Both the position numbers and the translations under genes were made by a program. The notes beneath the pieces are model-generated. The model made no database searches, was not told the origin of the DNA, and worked only from the letters and a program-made list of their open reading frames with translations. From DASQMT01 sp963835735 (GTDB taxonomy: Bacteria > Actinomycetota > Thermoleophilia > Solirubrobacterales > Solirubrobacteraceae): a stretch of DNA of 64,000 nt. Positions within the stretch are counted from its first letter, which is position 1, and every line of letters begins with the position of its first letter. Below are positions 28,702 to 40,211 of this stretch, piece by piece. The stretch covers positions 1,426,001 through 1,490,000 of the forward strand of contig CAWIGP010000002.1 of assembly GCA_963835735.1 (NCBI GenBank), read 5' to 3'.

Positions 28702-28712
<11 letters not shown>
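27963..28712 (+). CDS. RibD C-terminal-like (dihydrofolate reductase-fold) reductase
   Basis: 249 residues from ATG 27963. Motifs VFLNMVESADGRAAIDG, DAVLIGSGTLQAEGYG, and VRALLCEGGPRLNRSLLAAGLVDELFLTLAP match the RibD reductase domain without the deaminase part. Such stand-alone proteins reduce pteridine- or pyrimidine-like substrates with NADPH; the exact substrate is unknown. Translationally coupled on both sides by 11-nt overlaps. Confidence 0.86.
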
Positions 28713-30111
<1,399 letters not shown>

Positions 30112-30136
30112 AGCGCAGCCGCGCTCGGTGTGCGAA

Positions 30137-30339
30137 CGCTCGCGTACGGCTGGCATCGAGGGGAGCGCGGAAGCGACCAAAACGTCGAGATCGGGCGAGC
30201 CTGCTGCCATCGCTCGACGTTCTGGGCGTAGAGCGACCAAAACGTCGAGCGGGCCGACGAGATCGCGCAGATCTCGACGTTTTGGGCGTTCGACCACACT
30301 CGAGCCCGCTCCCCTCACAGCCTGCCGTACACCAGCGCC
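30137..30339. repeat. Palindromic intergenic repeat element A (MITE/REPIN-like)
   Basis: About 200 bp between the decarboxylase stop and the next SDR start. Ends are inverted repeats: left GCTCGCGTACGGCTGGC and GAGGGGAGCG, right (reverse strand) GCTGGTGTACGGCAGGC and GAGGGGAGCG. Inside are two hairpins built from GCGACCAAAACGTCGAG (about 30173 and 30231) and inverted CTCGACGTTYTGGGCG (about 30218 and 30277). The ends match element B at 52332-52488. Confidence 0.75.
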
Positions 30340-30393
30340 GGCGCGACAAGCACCGACGGCGCCTCAACAATGTGCGCTGGCTAGGGTCAGCCG

Positions 30394-31146
30394 ATGCGAA
30401 TCGAGGGAACCACGGCGCTCGTCTGCGGCGGCGCGTCCGGGCTCGGGGCCGCCACCGCGCGCCGGCTGGCGGCCGGCGGCGCGCAGGTCACGATCGCCGA
30501 CGTGAACGCCGAGCGCGGCGCGGCACTCGCGGCCGAGCTGGGCGCGGCGTTCGCCGCCTGCGACGTGACCGACGCCGGGCAGGTCGAGGCGGCCGTCGCC
30601 AGCGCCGGCCCGGAGCTGCGGATCGCCGTCACGTGCGCCGGGATCGGCTGGGCGGAGAAGACCGCCGGCAAGCGTGGGGCGCACAGCGTCGAGCCGTTCC
30701 ACAAGGTCGTCGAGGTGAACCTGCTCGGCTCGTTCCACCTGCTGCGTGCGGCCGGCGCCGCGATGCTCGCGAACGAGCCGGACGACGGCGGCGAGGCCGG
30801 CGTGATCATCCTCACAGCGTCGATCGCCGCCTACGACGGTCAGATCGGCCAGATCGCATACGCCGCCTCCAAGGGCGGCGTGGTGGGGATGACGCTGCCC
30901 GCCGCGCGCGACCTCGCGAGCGCCCACATCCGCGTGTGCACGATCGCGCCCGGACTGTTCGACACCCCGCTGCTCGCGGGCCTGCCCGAGGACGCACGTG
31001 CCGCGCTCGGTGCGCAGGTTCCCCACCCCGCGCGGCTCGGGCACCCCGACGAGTACGCCGCGCTCGCCGCGCACATCGTCGAGAACCCGATGCTCAACGG
31101 CGAGGTCGTCCGCCTGGACGGCGCGCTGCGCATGCCACCGCGCTGA
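30394..31146 (+). CDS. SDR of the 3-hydroxyacyl-CoA dehydrogenase type 2 group
   Basis: 250 residues. CGGASGLGAATARRLA cofactor motif with IADVN (NAD-type Asp), ITCAGIGWAEKT, SIAAYDGQIGQIAYAASKGGVVG with catalytic Tyr/Lys, and APGLFDTPLL. The pattern is that of HSD17B10/FabG-like 3-hydroxyacyl-CoA dehydrogenases, used in fatty-acid or branched-chain oxidation. ATG 6 nt after TAGGGT (30382-30387). Confidence 0.88.
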   Translation: MRIEGTTALVCGGASGLGAATARRLAAGGAQVTIADVNAERGAALAAELGAAFAACDVTDAGQVEAAVASAGPELRIAVTCAGIGWAEKTAGKRGAHSVEPFHKVVEVNLLGSFHLLRAAGAAMLANEPDDGGEAGVIILTASIAAYDGQIGQIAYAASKGGVVGMTLPAARDLASAHIRVCTIAPGLFDTPLLAGLPEDARAALGAQVPHPARLGHPDEYAALAAHIVENPMLNGEVVRLDGALRMPPR

Positions 31147-31164
31147 GCGTCCGGGCAGCAATAG

Positions 31165-31187
31165 ATCTCAGTCGGATCAACTAAGAT
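31165..31187. promoter_or_regulatory. HAIR-like inverted repeat upstream of lon
   Basis: ATCTCAGT-CGGATCA-ACTAAGAT, 7 of 8 arm positions complementary with a 7-bp spacer. The geometry is like HspR-binding repeats, although the sequence only partly matches the known CTTGAGT-N7-ACTCAAG. lon is an HspR target in Streptomyces. Confidence 0.5.
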
Positions 31188-31230
31188 GTCGCCTCCGGGG
31201 CGGTTGCAGATCGGGTGACGCGCTGCTAGC

Positions 31231-31249
31231 CTTACGAACGATTCGTAAG
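31231..31249. promoter_or_regulatory. Perfect palindrome in the lon leader
   Basis: CTTACGAA-CGA-TTCGTAAG, perfect 8-bp arms, about 31 nt before the lon start codon. A likely repressor site overlapping the promoter or leader. Confidence 0.6.
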
Positions 31250-31279
31250 CGGCTATTGCGGAGAAAGCCTCTCTCAAAT

Positions 31280-33552
<2,273 letters not shown>

Positions 33553-33556
<4 letters not shown>

Positions 33557-33777
33557 CCGCCTTTGCCGACAACATCGAGCGCGAGGTGACCTCCTGGGAG
33601 GGGGTCACCAAGCGCCGTGGCCGGTTCGGCACGACCGAGTTCCGGCTCGGAAAGTACGTGCTCGGCAAGGTTCCGCTCGGCGGCCTCGTCGACGAGCGTA
33701 CGATCATCCAGCGCATGCGTGACGCCTACGAACGCGCTCAGGATCGCCTCGACCGCGGCGCCGGGGTCCTCACTTGA
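33553..33777 (+). CDS. Small luciferase-like-domain (DUF5519-type) protein
   Basis: 74 residues. EREVTSWEGVTKRRGRFG, TEFRLGKYVLGKVPLGG and VDERTIIQRMRDAYERAQDR fit the short DUF5519/luciferase-like domain found in actinobacteria (short N-terminal version). No light reaction is implied. Overlaps lon by 4 nt and the exporter by 4 nt, so co-expressed. Function unknown. Confidence 0.7.
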
Positions 33778-35492
33778 CGAGGCGCGTAGCGCGCCTCTTC
33801 CGTCCTTACCGGGGCCGGCTGACGACGGTCCTCTTCCTGATCGTCGTCTCCGCCGGCCTCGGCGTGGTCTCGCCGTTCCTGTTGCGCGACGTGCTCGACG
33901 TCGCGATCCCCGAGAACGACGACGGGCTGCTGATCGCGCTCGTCGCGGGCATGATCGGGATCGCGATCGCCACCGGCGTGCTGAGCGTCGTGCAGACGTG
34001 GCTCTCCAACCTCGTCGGCCAGCGCGTGATGCACGACCTGCGCGCGCAGGTCTACCGCCATCTGCAGCGGCTGTCGCTCGCGTTCTTCACGCGCACGCGC
34101 ACCGGCGAGATCCAGTCGCGCATCGCCAACGACATCGGCGGCGTGCAGACGGTCGTGACGAACACCGCCACGTCGATCGTCTCCAACGTGACCACGGTCG
34201 TCGCCACCGTGGTCGCGATGTTCCTGCTCGACTGGCGGCTCGCGGTGTTCTCGCTCGCGCTCACGCCGGTGTTCGTGCTGATCGCGCGGCGCGTCGGCAA
34301 CCAGCGCAAGCGCATCACCGCCACCAAGCAGGGCGTGATGGCCGACATCTCCTCGCTCGTGCAGGAGTCGCTCAGCGTGTCGGGGATCCTGCTCGGCAAG
34401 TCGATGGGCCGCGGCACCGAGCTCGCCGACCGCTTCGAGCGCGAGTCTGAGAGCCTCGCCGACCTCGAGGTCCGCTCGCGCATGGCCGGGCGCTGGATGA
34501 TGGCGACGATCCAGACGACGTTCGCGGTGATGCCGGCGCTCGTCTACCTGTTCGCCGGGCTCGACGGCAGCGCGATCTCGATCGGCACGGTGGTCGCGTT
34601 CACCACCTTGCAGACGCGCATCTTCTTCCCGATCCAGTCGCTGCTGAACGTCGGCGTGGACATCCAGAGCTCCACGGCGCTGTTCGAGCGCGTGTTCGAG
34701 TACCTCGACATGCCGGTCGACATCCACCCTGGCGAGCGCGAGCTGCGCGACCCGCGCGGGGACGTGCGGCTCGATGACGTGTGGTTCCGCTACGCCGACG
34801 ACGACTGGACGCTCGAAGGCGTCGACGTCGACGTGCCCGCCGGCACGCGCACCGCGATCGTCGGGGAGACGGGCTCGGGCAAGACGACGCTCGGGTACCT
34901 CGTAGCGCGCCTGTATGACGCCGAGCGCGGCGCCGTGCGGATCGACGGGGTCGACGTGCGCGAGCTGAGCTCCGACGCGCTCGCCGACACCGTCGGCGTC
35001 GTCTCGCAGGAGACCTACCTGTTCCATGCGTCGGTGCGCGAGAACCTGCGCTTCGCGCGGCCGGACGCGACCGACGAGGAGATCGAGGAGGCGGCCCGTG
35101 CCGCCCAGGTCCACGACGTGATCGCGGCGCTGCCGGAGGGCTACGACACGGTCGTCGGCGAGCGCGGCTTCCGCTTCTCCGGCGGCGAGAAGCAGCGCAT
35201 CGCGATCGCCCGGACGATCCTGCGCAACCCGCCGGTGCTCGTATTGGACGAGGCGACGAGCGCGCTCGACGTGCAGACCGAGCGCGCCGTCGAGGAGGCG
35301 CTCGAGCGGCTCGAGGAGGGCCGCACGACGATCGTCATCGCGCACCGGCTCTCGACCGTGCGCGCGGCCGATCAGATCGTGGTGCTCGACGGCGGCCGCG
35401 TGGTCGAGCGCGGCTCGCACGACGAGCTGCTCGCACGCGGCGGGCGCTACGCGGCGATGGTCGCGCGCGACACGGCGCCGGTCGCGGTCTGA
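33774..35492 (+). CDS. ABC exporter, fused permease-ATPase (ABCB/MsbA-like)
   Basis: 572 residues from TTG 33774 (TTGA overlap). Six-helix transmembrane domain (MTRRVARLFRPYRGRL start; FFTRTRTGEIQSRIANDIGG intracellular loop), then ATPase with Walker A GETGSGKTTLG, Q-loop, SGGEKQRIAIA signature and VLVLDEATSALD. Functions as a homo- or heterodimer half transporter exporting lipids, peptides or drugs. The partner half is not in the window, so a homodimer is likely. Confidence 0.93.
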   Translation: MTRRVARLFRPYRGRLTTVLFLIVVSAGLGVVSPFLLRDVLDVAIPENDDGLLIALVAGMIGIAIATGVLSVVQTWLSNLVGQRVMHDLRAQVYRHLQRLSLAFFTRTRTGEIQSRIANDIGGVQTVVTNTATSIVSNVTTVVATVVAMFLLDWRLAVFSLALTPVFVLIARRVGNQRKRITATKQGVMADISSLVQESLSVSGILLGKSMGRGTELADRFERESESLADLEVRSRMAGRWMMATIQTTFAVMPALVYLFAGLDGSAISIGTVVAFTTLQTRIFFPIQSLLNVGVDIQSSTALFERVFEYLDMPVDIHPGERELRDPRGDVRLDDVWFRYADDDWTLEGVDVDVPAGTRTAIVGETGSGKTTLGYLVARLYDAERGAVRIDGVDVRELSSDALADTVGVVSQETYLFHASVRENLRFARPDATDEEIEEAARAAQVHDVIAALPEGYDTVVGERGFRFSGGEKQRIAIARTILRNPPVLVLDEATSALDVQTERAVEEALERLEEGRTTIVIAHRLSTVRAADQIVVLDGGRVVERGSHDELLARGGRYAAMVARDTAPVAV

Positions 35493-35565
35493 CCGAACCG
35501 GCCGGCTCGTCCATTCGCCGAGTGGCGCCCATGGCGGTCGAGCGCGCGCATATGGTGGATCGAGA

Positions 35566-36272
35566 ATGCGCTCGCTCCGTTCCGCCGCGCCGTTGCTGAT
35601 CGCGTTGCTCGCGCTGTTCGTCGCGCTGGGCGGGCCCGCGCAGGCGGGGCGGCTGATCAGCGGATCGGACATCAAGCGCGGCACGATCGCCTCCAAGCAG
35701 GTCAAGAACCGCTCGCTGAGGGAGCGCGATCTCGCGCCCGCGACGGTGCGCGCGCTGCGAGCCACGCCCAACCGCTCGATCACCAGCAGCAAGCTCGCGC
35801 CCGGGAGCGTGCTCAGCGAGAGCGTCGGCGAGAACGCGTTGACCGCGGCCGACCTCGCCACGAACTCGGTCGGCACCGACGAGATCGCCGAGAACTCGGT
35901 CGGGCAGTCCGAGATCCGCGGCAACGGGGTCGCCGCGGCGGAGATCGCGGACAACTCGATCGACGGCGGCGAGACCATCGACGGCGGGCTGTCGGTCAGG
36001 GACGTCGCGCGTCAGGTGGGGCCGTTCGAGTGGATGGTCGGCCCGCTGGCGCCGGACAAATGCGAGACCAAGTGGGTCCAGATCGCCGGCAGCCAGTTCG
36101 CCGGCGACTTCATCCTGGTCTCGCCCGTGACGGCGTGGCCGCGCGAGCTCGTCTACACGGTCAACGGCACGAGCTCCGAGAGCGAGTTCAAGGTCACGGC
36201 GTGCAACCACGGATGCCGGAGCACGTCGCCGCGGCGACCTACATGTTCAACTACGCGGTCATCGGCAACTAG
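35566..36272 (+). CDS. Secreted protein with GTIxSKQVKNxSL-type repeats, 3' end frameshifted
   Basis: Signal peptide (RSAAPLLIALLALFVALGG), then short degenerate repeats (DIKRGTIASKQVKNRSLRE, TSSKLAPGSVLSESVGENAL, EIAENSVGQSEIRGNGV, EIADNSIDGGE) that resemble a beta-solenoid, and a C-terminal domain with two Cys (APDKCETKWVQIAG; VTACNHG). At about 36211 the frame changes; the proper end is MPEHVAAATYMFNYAVIGN, stop near 36270. This repeat type is common in Solirubrobacterales secreted proteins. TATGGT box 9 nt upstream. Confidence 0.72.
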
Positions 36273-37009
36273 AGCATCGACTGCCAGGTCCCGCCGTCGG
36301 CCGACCAGGCCGCGCCGGTGACCCACGACGCACGCTCTGAGCACAGGAACGCCACGACCGCTGCGACCTCCTCGGGCTCGCCGAAGCGCCCGAGCGGCAC
36401 CTTCGTCGCCTGGCGCGCGATCGCCTCCTCCTTGGTGATCCCGTCGCGCTCGGCGATCCGCTCCGCGAGCCCGCCGGGCCCGCGCCACAGCGGCGTGCCG
36501 GTCGGGCCCGGAGCGACGGCGTTGACGTGCACCCCGCGCGCGGCCCAGAAGTCGGCGTACGCGCGCGAGAGCGAGTGCTGCGCGGCCTTGGCGACCGAGT
36601 ACGCCGGCCAGGTCTGCGACGGTCGCTTGCCCGCGGTCGACGTGATGTTCACGATCCGTCCCCAGCCGCGCTCGGCCATCAGCGGCGCGAAGTGGCGCAT
36701 CAGCCGCATCGGGGCCATCACGTTGAGCTCGAACGCGTCGTAGTAGTCGTCGTCGTCGAGCCGGTCCAGCGGCTTGATCTCCGACGTGCCGGCGTTGTTG
36801 ACGAGGATGTCGACCGGTCCGGCGGCGCGCTCGGCGACCCGCTCGGGTGCGTCGGGCGCGGTGACGTCGATCCCGTCGGAGCGCGCGATGCGCACGACCC
36901 GTGCGCGGTCGGCCTCGAGCAGATCGGCTACCGCGGCGCCGATCCCGCGGGTGCCGCCGGTGACCACCGCGGTGCGGCCCTCGATGCCCAGGTCCATGCC
37001 CGGCATCAT
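36269..37009 (-). CDS. Short-chain dehydrogenase/reductase
   Basis: About 245 residues. TGGTRGIG motif, DILVNNAGTSEIKPL, NITSTAGKRPSQTWPAYSVAKAA with catalytic Ser/Tyr/Lys, and GSADGGTW-type end (WSADGGTWQSML). Substrate unknown. The start ATG (37007-37009 or the adjacent 37004-37006) overlaps the stop of the upstream kinase-like gene (ATGA). It follows a fructosamine-kinase-like gene, so a sugar-derived substrate is possible but unproven. Confidence 0.85.
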   Translation of the reverse strand: MMPGMDLGIEGRTAVVTGGTRGIGAAVADLLEADRARVVRIARSDGIDVTAPDAPERVAERAAGPVDILVNNAGTSEIKPLDRLDDDDYYDAFELNVMAPMRLMRHFAPLMAERGWGRIVNITSTAGKRPSQTWPAYSVAKAAQHSLSRAYADFWAARGVHVNAVAPGPTGTPLWRGPGGLAERIAERDGITKEEAIARQATKVPLGRFGEPEEVAAVVAFLCSERASWVTGAAWSADGGTWQSML

Positions 37010-38016
37010 GGCGCAGCGCGCTGCGCGGCAGCGACCGCCGAGGCGCCGTACCCGCCGCCGAACAGCACGGCGTGGACGAGCAGCGGGAACAGCTGGTAGA
37101 GCGGCACGCGCCGCTCGTGCCCGGCCGCCAGCGGATGGACCTCCTCGTACGCGGCGAGCATGCGCGGCGACGGCGCGCCGAACAGCCGCAGCATCGCGAG
37201 GTCGACCTCGCGATGACCGCCGTAGGCTGCGGGGTCGATCAGCCGCGGCCGCCCATCGCGGCCCGCGAGCACGTTGCCGCTCCACAGGTCGCCGTGCAGT
37301 CGCGCCGGTGGCTCCGGCGGCCCGGCCAGCTCGGGCAGCCGCGCGATCGCGCGCTCGATCGCGCCGCGGTCAGGCACCGCGCCGCGGTCGGTCGCCGCAC
37401 GCAGGAGCGGCTCGATGCGGTGCTCCGCGTAGAACGCCGGCCAGTCGTCGCCGGTCGCCGCCGGCAGCTCGACCGCGCCGAGCCGCAGCCCGGGGTGCGG
37501 GGCGCCCGGCGGCGGCGCGCCGAACGCGGGCGCGCCGGCGGCATGCACGCGCGCGAGCCCGCGCCCGAGCTCCTCCTCGCCGAGCGTGTCGAGCCGCCCC
37601 TCGTCGATCCACGCGAGCGCGAGGAACGGCGGCGGCGACTCGTCGCCGCCCGGTGAGGCGACCCCCGGCCGCGCCTCGTCGCCCGGTGAGGCAACCCCCG
37701 GCGACGACTCGTCGCCGCCCGAAGAGGCGACCCCCGGCGACGACTCGTCGCGGCCCGAAGCGGCGCGCCGGGCTGGACGATCGTGCACGGCGAGCACCTC
37801 GGGCACGGCGAGCCCGCCCGCGACCTCGCCGAGCCAGCGAAGCCCCGCGGCCTCGGTCGCGTACTCGCCCGGCCGGGCGTCCGGGCGCGTCTTGACGAAC
37901 ACGCGCGCTCCGCCCTCGAGCTCGACCAGCCACGCGTCGTTGATGTCGCCCCCGGCCACGCGGCGGGCGTCGCGAACGCGCGCGCCGAGCGCGCGGGCCG
38001 CCGCCTCCGCGATCAC
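37006..38016 (-). CDS. Fructosamine kinase / aminoglycoside-phosphotransferase family protein
   Basis: 336 residues from GTG 38014-38016. RVAGGDINDAWLVELEGG, VFVKTRPDARPG (Lys), LHGDLWSGNVLAGRDG (catalytic Asp) and DPAAYGGHREVDLAML are fructosamine-3-kinase signatures; these kinases deglycate proteins. Between the N- and C-lobes lies a 40-residue insertion of 11-12-residue tandem repeats (SPGVASSGGDES, SPGVASPGDEA). GTGA overlap with the upstream phosphatase gene. Confidence 0.86.
   Translation of the reverse strand: MIAEAAARALGARVRDARRVAGGDINDAWLVELEGGARVFVKTRPDARPGEYATEAAGLRWLGEVAGGLAVPEVLAVHDRPARRAASGRDESSPGVASSGGDESSPGVASPGDEARPGVASPGGDESPPPFLALAWIDEGRLDTLGEEELGRGLARVHAAGAPAFGAPPPGAPHPGLRLGAVELPAATGDDWPAFYAEHRIEPLLRAATDRGAVPDRGAIERAIARLPELAGPPEPPARLHGDLWSGNVLAGRDGRPRLIDPAAYGGHREVDLAMLRLFGAPSPRMLAAYEEVHPLAAGHERRVPLYQLFPLLVHAVLFGGGYGASAVAAAQRAAP
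37631..37755 (-). repeat. Short tandem repeat inside the fructosamine-kinase-like gene
   Basis: Four imperfect 33-36-bp units (GACTCGTCGCCGCCCGGTGA type), in-frame, encoding (G/D)DESSPGVAS. Copies share CACC/GGCAACCCCCGG variants, so they are not identical. Confidence 0.85.
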
Positions 38017-38489
38017 AGCCGGCCGGTGGCGCGCAGCTCGTCGAGCAGCCCGCGGCACGCCGCCTCGATCAGGTCGAGCACGTGCTCGAATCCTTCATCG
38101 CCGCCGTAGTACGGGTCGGGGACGTCGAGGTCGCCGTCGGACGCCGGGTCGAACTCGCGCAGCAGGTGCACCTTCGCCCGCGCATCGTCCGGCGCCAGGT
38201 CACGCAGATCGCGCAGGTTGCCCCGGTCGGCGGCGAGGATCAGGTCGTGGTCCTCGAAGTCCGCCGCGGTGATCTGGCGCGCCGCGCCGTCGAGCGTGAC
38301 GCCGCGTGCCCGCGCCGCGGCGGTCGCACGCGCATCTGGCGGATCGCCGACGTGCCAGGCGCCGGTGCCCGCGCTGTCGATCTGCACTGCGTCCTCAAGG
38401 CCCTCCTGGCGCAGCAGCCCGCGCATCACGCCCTCGGCGGTCGGGGAGCGGCAGATGTTGCCCATGCACACGAACAGCAGCCGGATCAC
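38013..38489 (-). CDS. Low-molecular-weight protein tyrosine phosphatase
   Basis: 158 residues. P-loop VCMGNICRSP near the N-terminus (C-x5-R), DSAGTGAWHVGDPPD, and the general acid in DPYYGG. Removes phosphate from tyrosine or arginine residues in the cytoplasm. Start at GTG 38487-38489. It is coupled to the kinase-like gene downstream, while DAHP synthase lies upstream on the same strand. Confidence 0.93.
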   Translation of the reverse strand: MIRLLFVCMGNICRSPTAEGVMRGLLRQEGLEDAVQIDSAGTGAWHVGDPPDARATAAARARGVTLDGAARQITAADFEDHDLILAADRGNLRDLRDLAPDDARAKVHLLREFDPASDGDLDVPDPYYGGDEGFEHVLDLIEAACRGLLDELRATGRL

Positions 38490-38513
38490 GCACGAGAGGA
38501 TGCCGGAGCGGCG

Positions 38514-39536
38514 TCAGCTGAGCGAGCGGCCGCCGAGCGCCGCATGCGCCGCGACGCGTTCGGCGAAGCCGGCGAAGTCGCGCGTGTGGAGCGCCTGCGG
38601 CCCGTCGCACAGCGCGACCTCAGGGTCCTGGTGGACCTCGACGATGATCCCGTCCGCGCCGACGGCGGCCGCGGCGCGCGACAGCGGCTCGACGAGCCGG
38701 CGGTCGCCGGAGGCGTGGCTCGGGTCGACGATCACGGGCAGGTGCGAGTGCAGCTTCAGCCACGGGATCGCGCTGAGGTCGAGCGTGAAGCGCGTCGCGG
38801 TCTCGAACGTGCGGATCCCACGTTCGCACAGGATCACGCGCTCGTTGCCCTCCTTGAGCACGTAATCCGCCGACATCAGCAGCTCGTCGAGCGAGGAGGA
38901 GAGGCCGCGCTTGAGCAGCACCGGCTTGCCGAGCTTGCCCGCGACCTCGAGCAGCGCGTAGTTCTGCATGTTGCGGGCGCCGATCTGGATCACGTCGGCG
39001 GTCGCGGCGACGAGCTCGGCGTGCGCGGCGTCGAGCAGCTCGGTCACGACGGGCAGGCCGGTCGCGGCGCGCGCCTCGGCGAGGATCGCGAGCCCCGGCG
39101 CGCCCAGTCCCTTGAACGCGAACGGCGAAGTGCGCGGCTTGAACGCGCCGCCGCGCAGCATGCATGCGCCCGCCGCCGCGACCGTCTCCGCCACGGCCAT
39201 GGTCTGCTCGCGCGACTCGACCGTGCACGGCCCGGCGATCAGCGCGAACGTGTTCGGAGCGCCGATCGTGTGCCCGTCGACCGTGAAGACGGTCGGCTCG
39301 TGGTGGGCGAGCTCGGACGAGGCCAGCTTGTACGGGCGCGAGATCGGGACGACGCGATCGACGCCCGCCATGCCCTCCAGGCCCAATTCGCGCACGCGCT
39401 CGGGATCGCCGATTGCGCCGATCGCGGTCGTCAGCTCGCCCGGGAGCACCAGCACGTGGACCCCGGTCGTCTCGAGCTTCGCCTTTACAGCGGCGATCTC
39501 GGCCTCGCCGGCCTCCGGTGTCATGACGACCATCAC
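38514..39536 (-). CDS. aroF: 3-deoxy-7-phosphoheptulonate (DAHP) synthase, type I-beta
   Basis: About 340 residues from GTG 39536 (or ATG 39533). N-terminal ferredoxin-like regulatory domain (MTPEAGEAEIAAVKAKLETTG) followed by the TIM-barrel synthase: AGPCTVESREQTM, RGGAFKPRTSPFAFKGLG, QIGARNMQNYALLE, PVLLKRGLSSSLDELLMSA, and CERGIRTFE. First step of the shikimate pathway from PEP and erythrose-4-phosphate. Overlaps the upstream zincin gene (GTGA). Confidence 0.94.
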   Translation of the reverse strand: MMVVMTPEAGEAEIAAVKAKLETTGVHVLVLPGELTTAIGAIGDPERVRELGLEGMAGVDRVVPISRPYKLASSELAHHEPTVFTVDGHTIGAPNTFALIAGPCTVESREQTMAVAETVAAAGACMLRGGAFKPRTSPFAFKGLGAPGLAILAEARAATGLPVVTELLDAAHAELVAATADVIQIGARNMQNYALLEVAGKLGKPVLLKRGLSSSLDELLMSADYVLKEGNERVILCERGIRTFETATRFTLDLSAIPWLKLHSHLPVIVDPSHASGDRRLVEPLSRAAAAVGADGIIVEVHQDPEVALCDGPQALHTRDFAGFAERVAAHAALGGRSLS

Positions 39537-40171
39537 AGGCCGAGTTCCCGGACGCCGAGCTCGTCGGCGCCCAGGTGGTGCGCCAGCTCGTGGCGCACGG
39601 TCCGCGTCACCTGCGCGCGCAGCTCGTCCGGGTCGTCCCCGAAGTCGCGCAGCAGCGTGTCGCGGAAGATGATGATGCGATCTGGGTAGTCGTCGCGTGC
39701 AGCCGTGTCCCCCTGATAGAGCCCATAGGCGCGGTGGCGCCGACCCTTGTCGGAGATGACGACCGGGACGTGCTCGAGCGCGCGCAGCAGCAGGTCCGGG
39801 AGGTCGTCGAGCGCCTCGCGCACGAGCTCCTCGAAGTCGGCCGGGTTGCGCGGATCGAGCTCCATGAACTCGACCTCGTCGGGCTCGGCCGCGAGGTTCT
39901 CGCGCGCGAGCCGCTCCGAGCGGCGCACCAGCTCCTCGAACTCCTCCTCGTCGGCCGGATCGGTGTAGTCGGCGAGCCGGCCGGTGATCGCCGACACGAC
40001 GAGCCCGATCACGCCGATCGCCGCAAGGGCGATCGCGATCGTCTGTGCGGCGCGGACCAGGAACGCGTCCGACATGCCCTGGTACGCGGTCACGATCAGG
40101 ATCGCGACGCACAGGCAGAATGCCGCCGAGGCGGCGATGCGGCGTCCGGAGGGCCAGTTGGAGAGCACCAC
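39533..40171 (-). CDS. Membrane-anchored zincin-type metallopeptidase
   Basis: 212 residues. Two N-terminal transmembrane helices (residues about 10-28 and 38-60), an acidic helical linker, then the short zincin_1-type domain: EELVREALDDLPDLLL, GLYQGDTAARDDYPDRIIIF, and RHELAHHLGADELGVRELGL with HExxHH. Most family members are soluble and about 120 residues; the membrane anchor is extra. Its GTG start lies inside a strong hairpin (40164-40200). Substrate unknown. Confidence 0.8.
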   Translation of the reverse strand: MVLSNWPSGRRIAASAAFCLCVAILIVTAYQGMSDAFLVRAAQTIAIALAAIGVIGLVVSAITGRLADYTDPADEEEFEELVRRSERLARENLAAEPDEVEFMELDPRNPADFEELVREALDDLPDLLLRALEHVPVVISDKGRRHRAYGLYQGDTAARDDYPDRIIIFRDTLLRDFGDDPDELRAQVTRTVRHELAHHLGADELGVRELGL

Positions 40172-40200
40172 CAGAGCGTAGTCGACGCGCTGGTGGTGCT
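40164..40200 (-). promoter_or_regulatory. Strong hairpin at the zincin translation start
   Basis: AGCACCACCAGAGCG and CGCGCTGGTGGTGCT are 14/15 complementary around a 7-nt loop. On the minus strand the GTG start of the zincin gene (40171) falls in the descending arm; the same hairpin follows the NlpC/P60 stop at 40212 and could terminate that transcript. Confidence 0.6.
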
Positions 40201-40211
40201 CGGGTGGGCGC

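Noticed and set aside
33738..35978. Long antisense frame across the ABC exporter
   Set aside because: Arg/Asp/His-rich composition typical of reverse-frame shadows; the exporter is clear.
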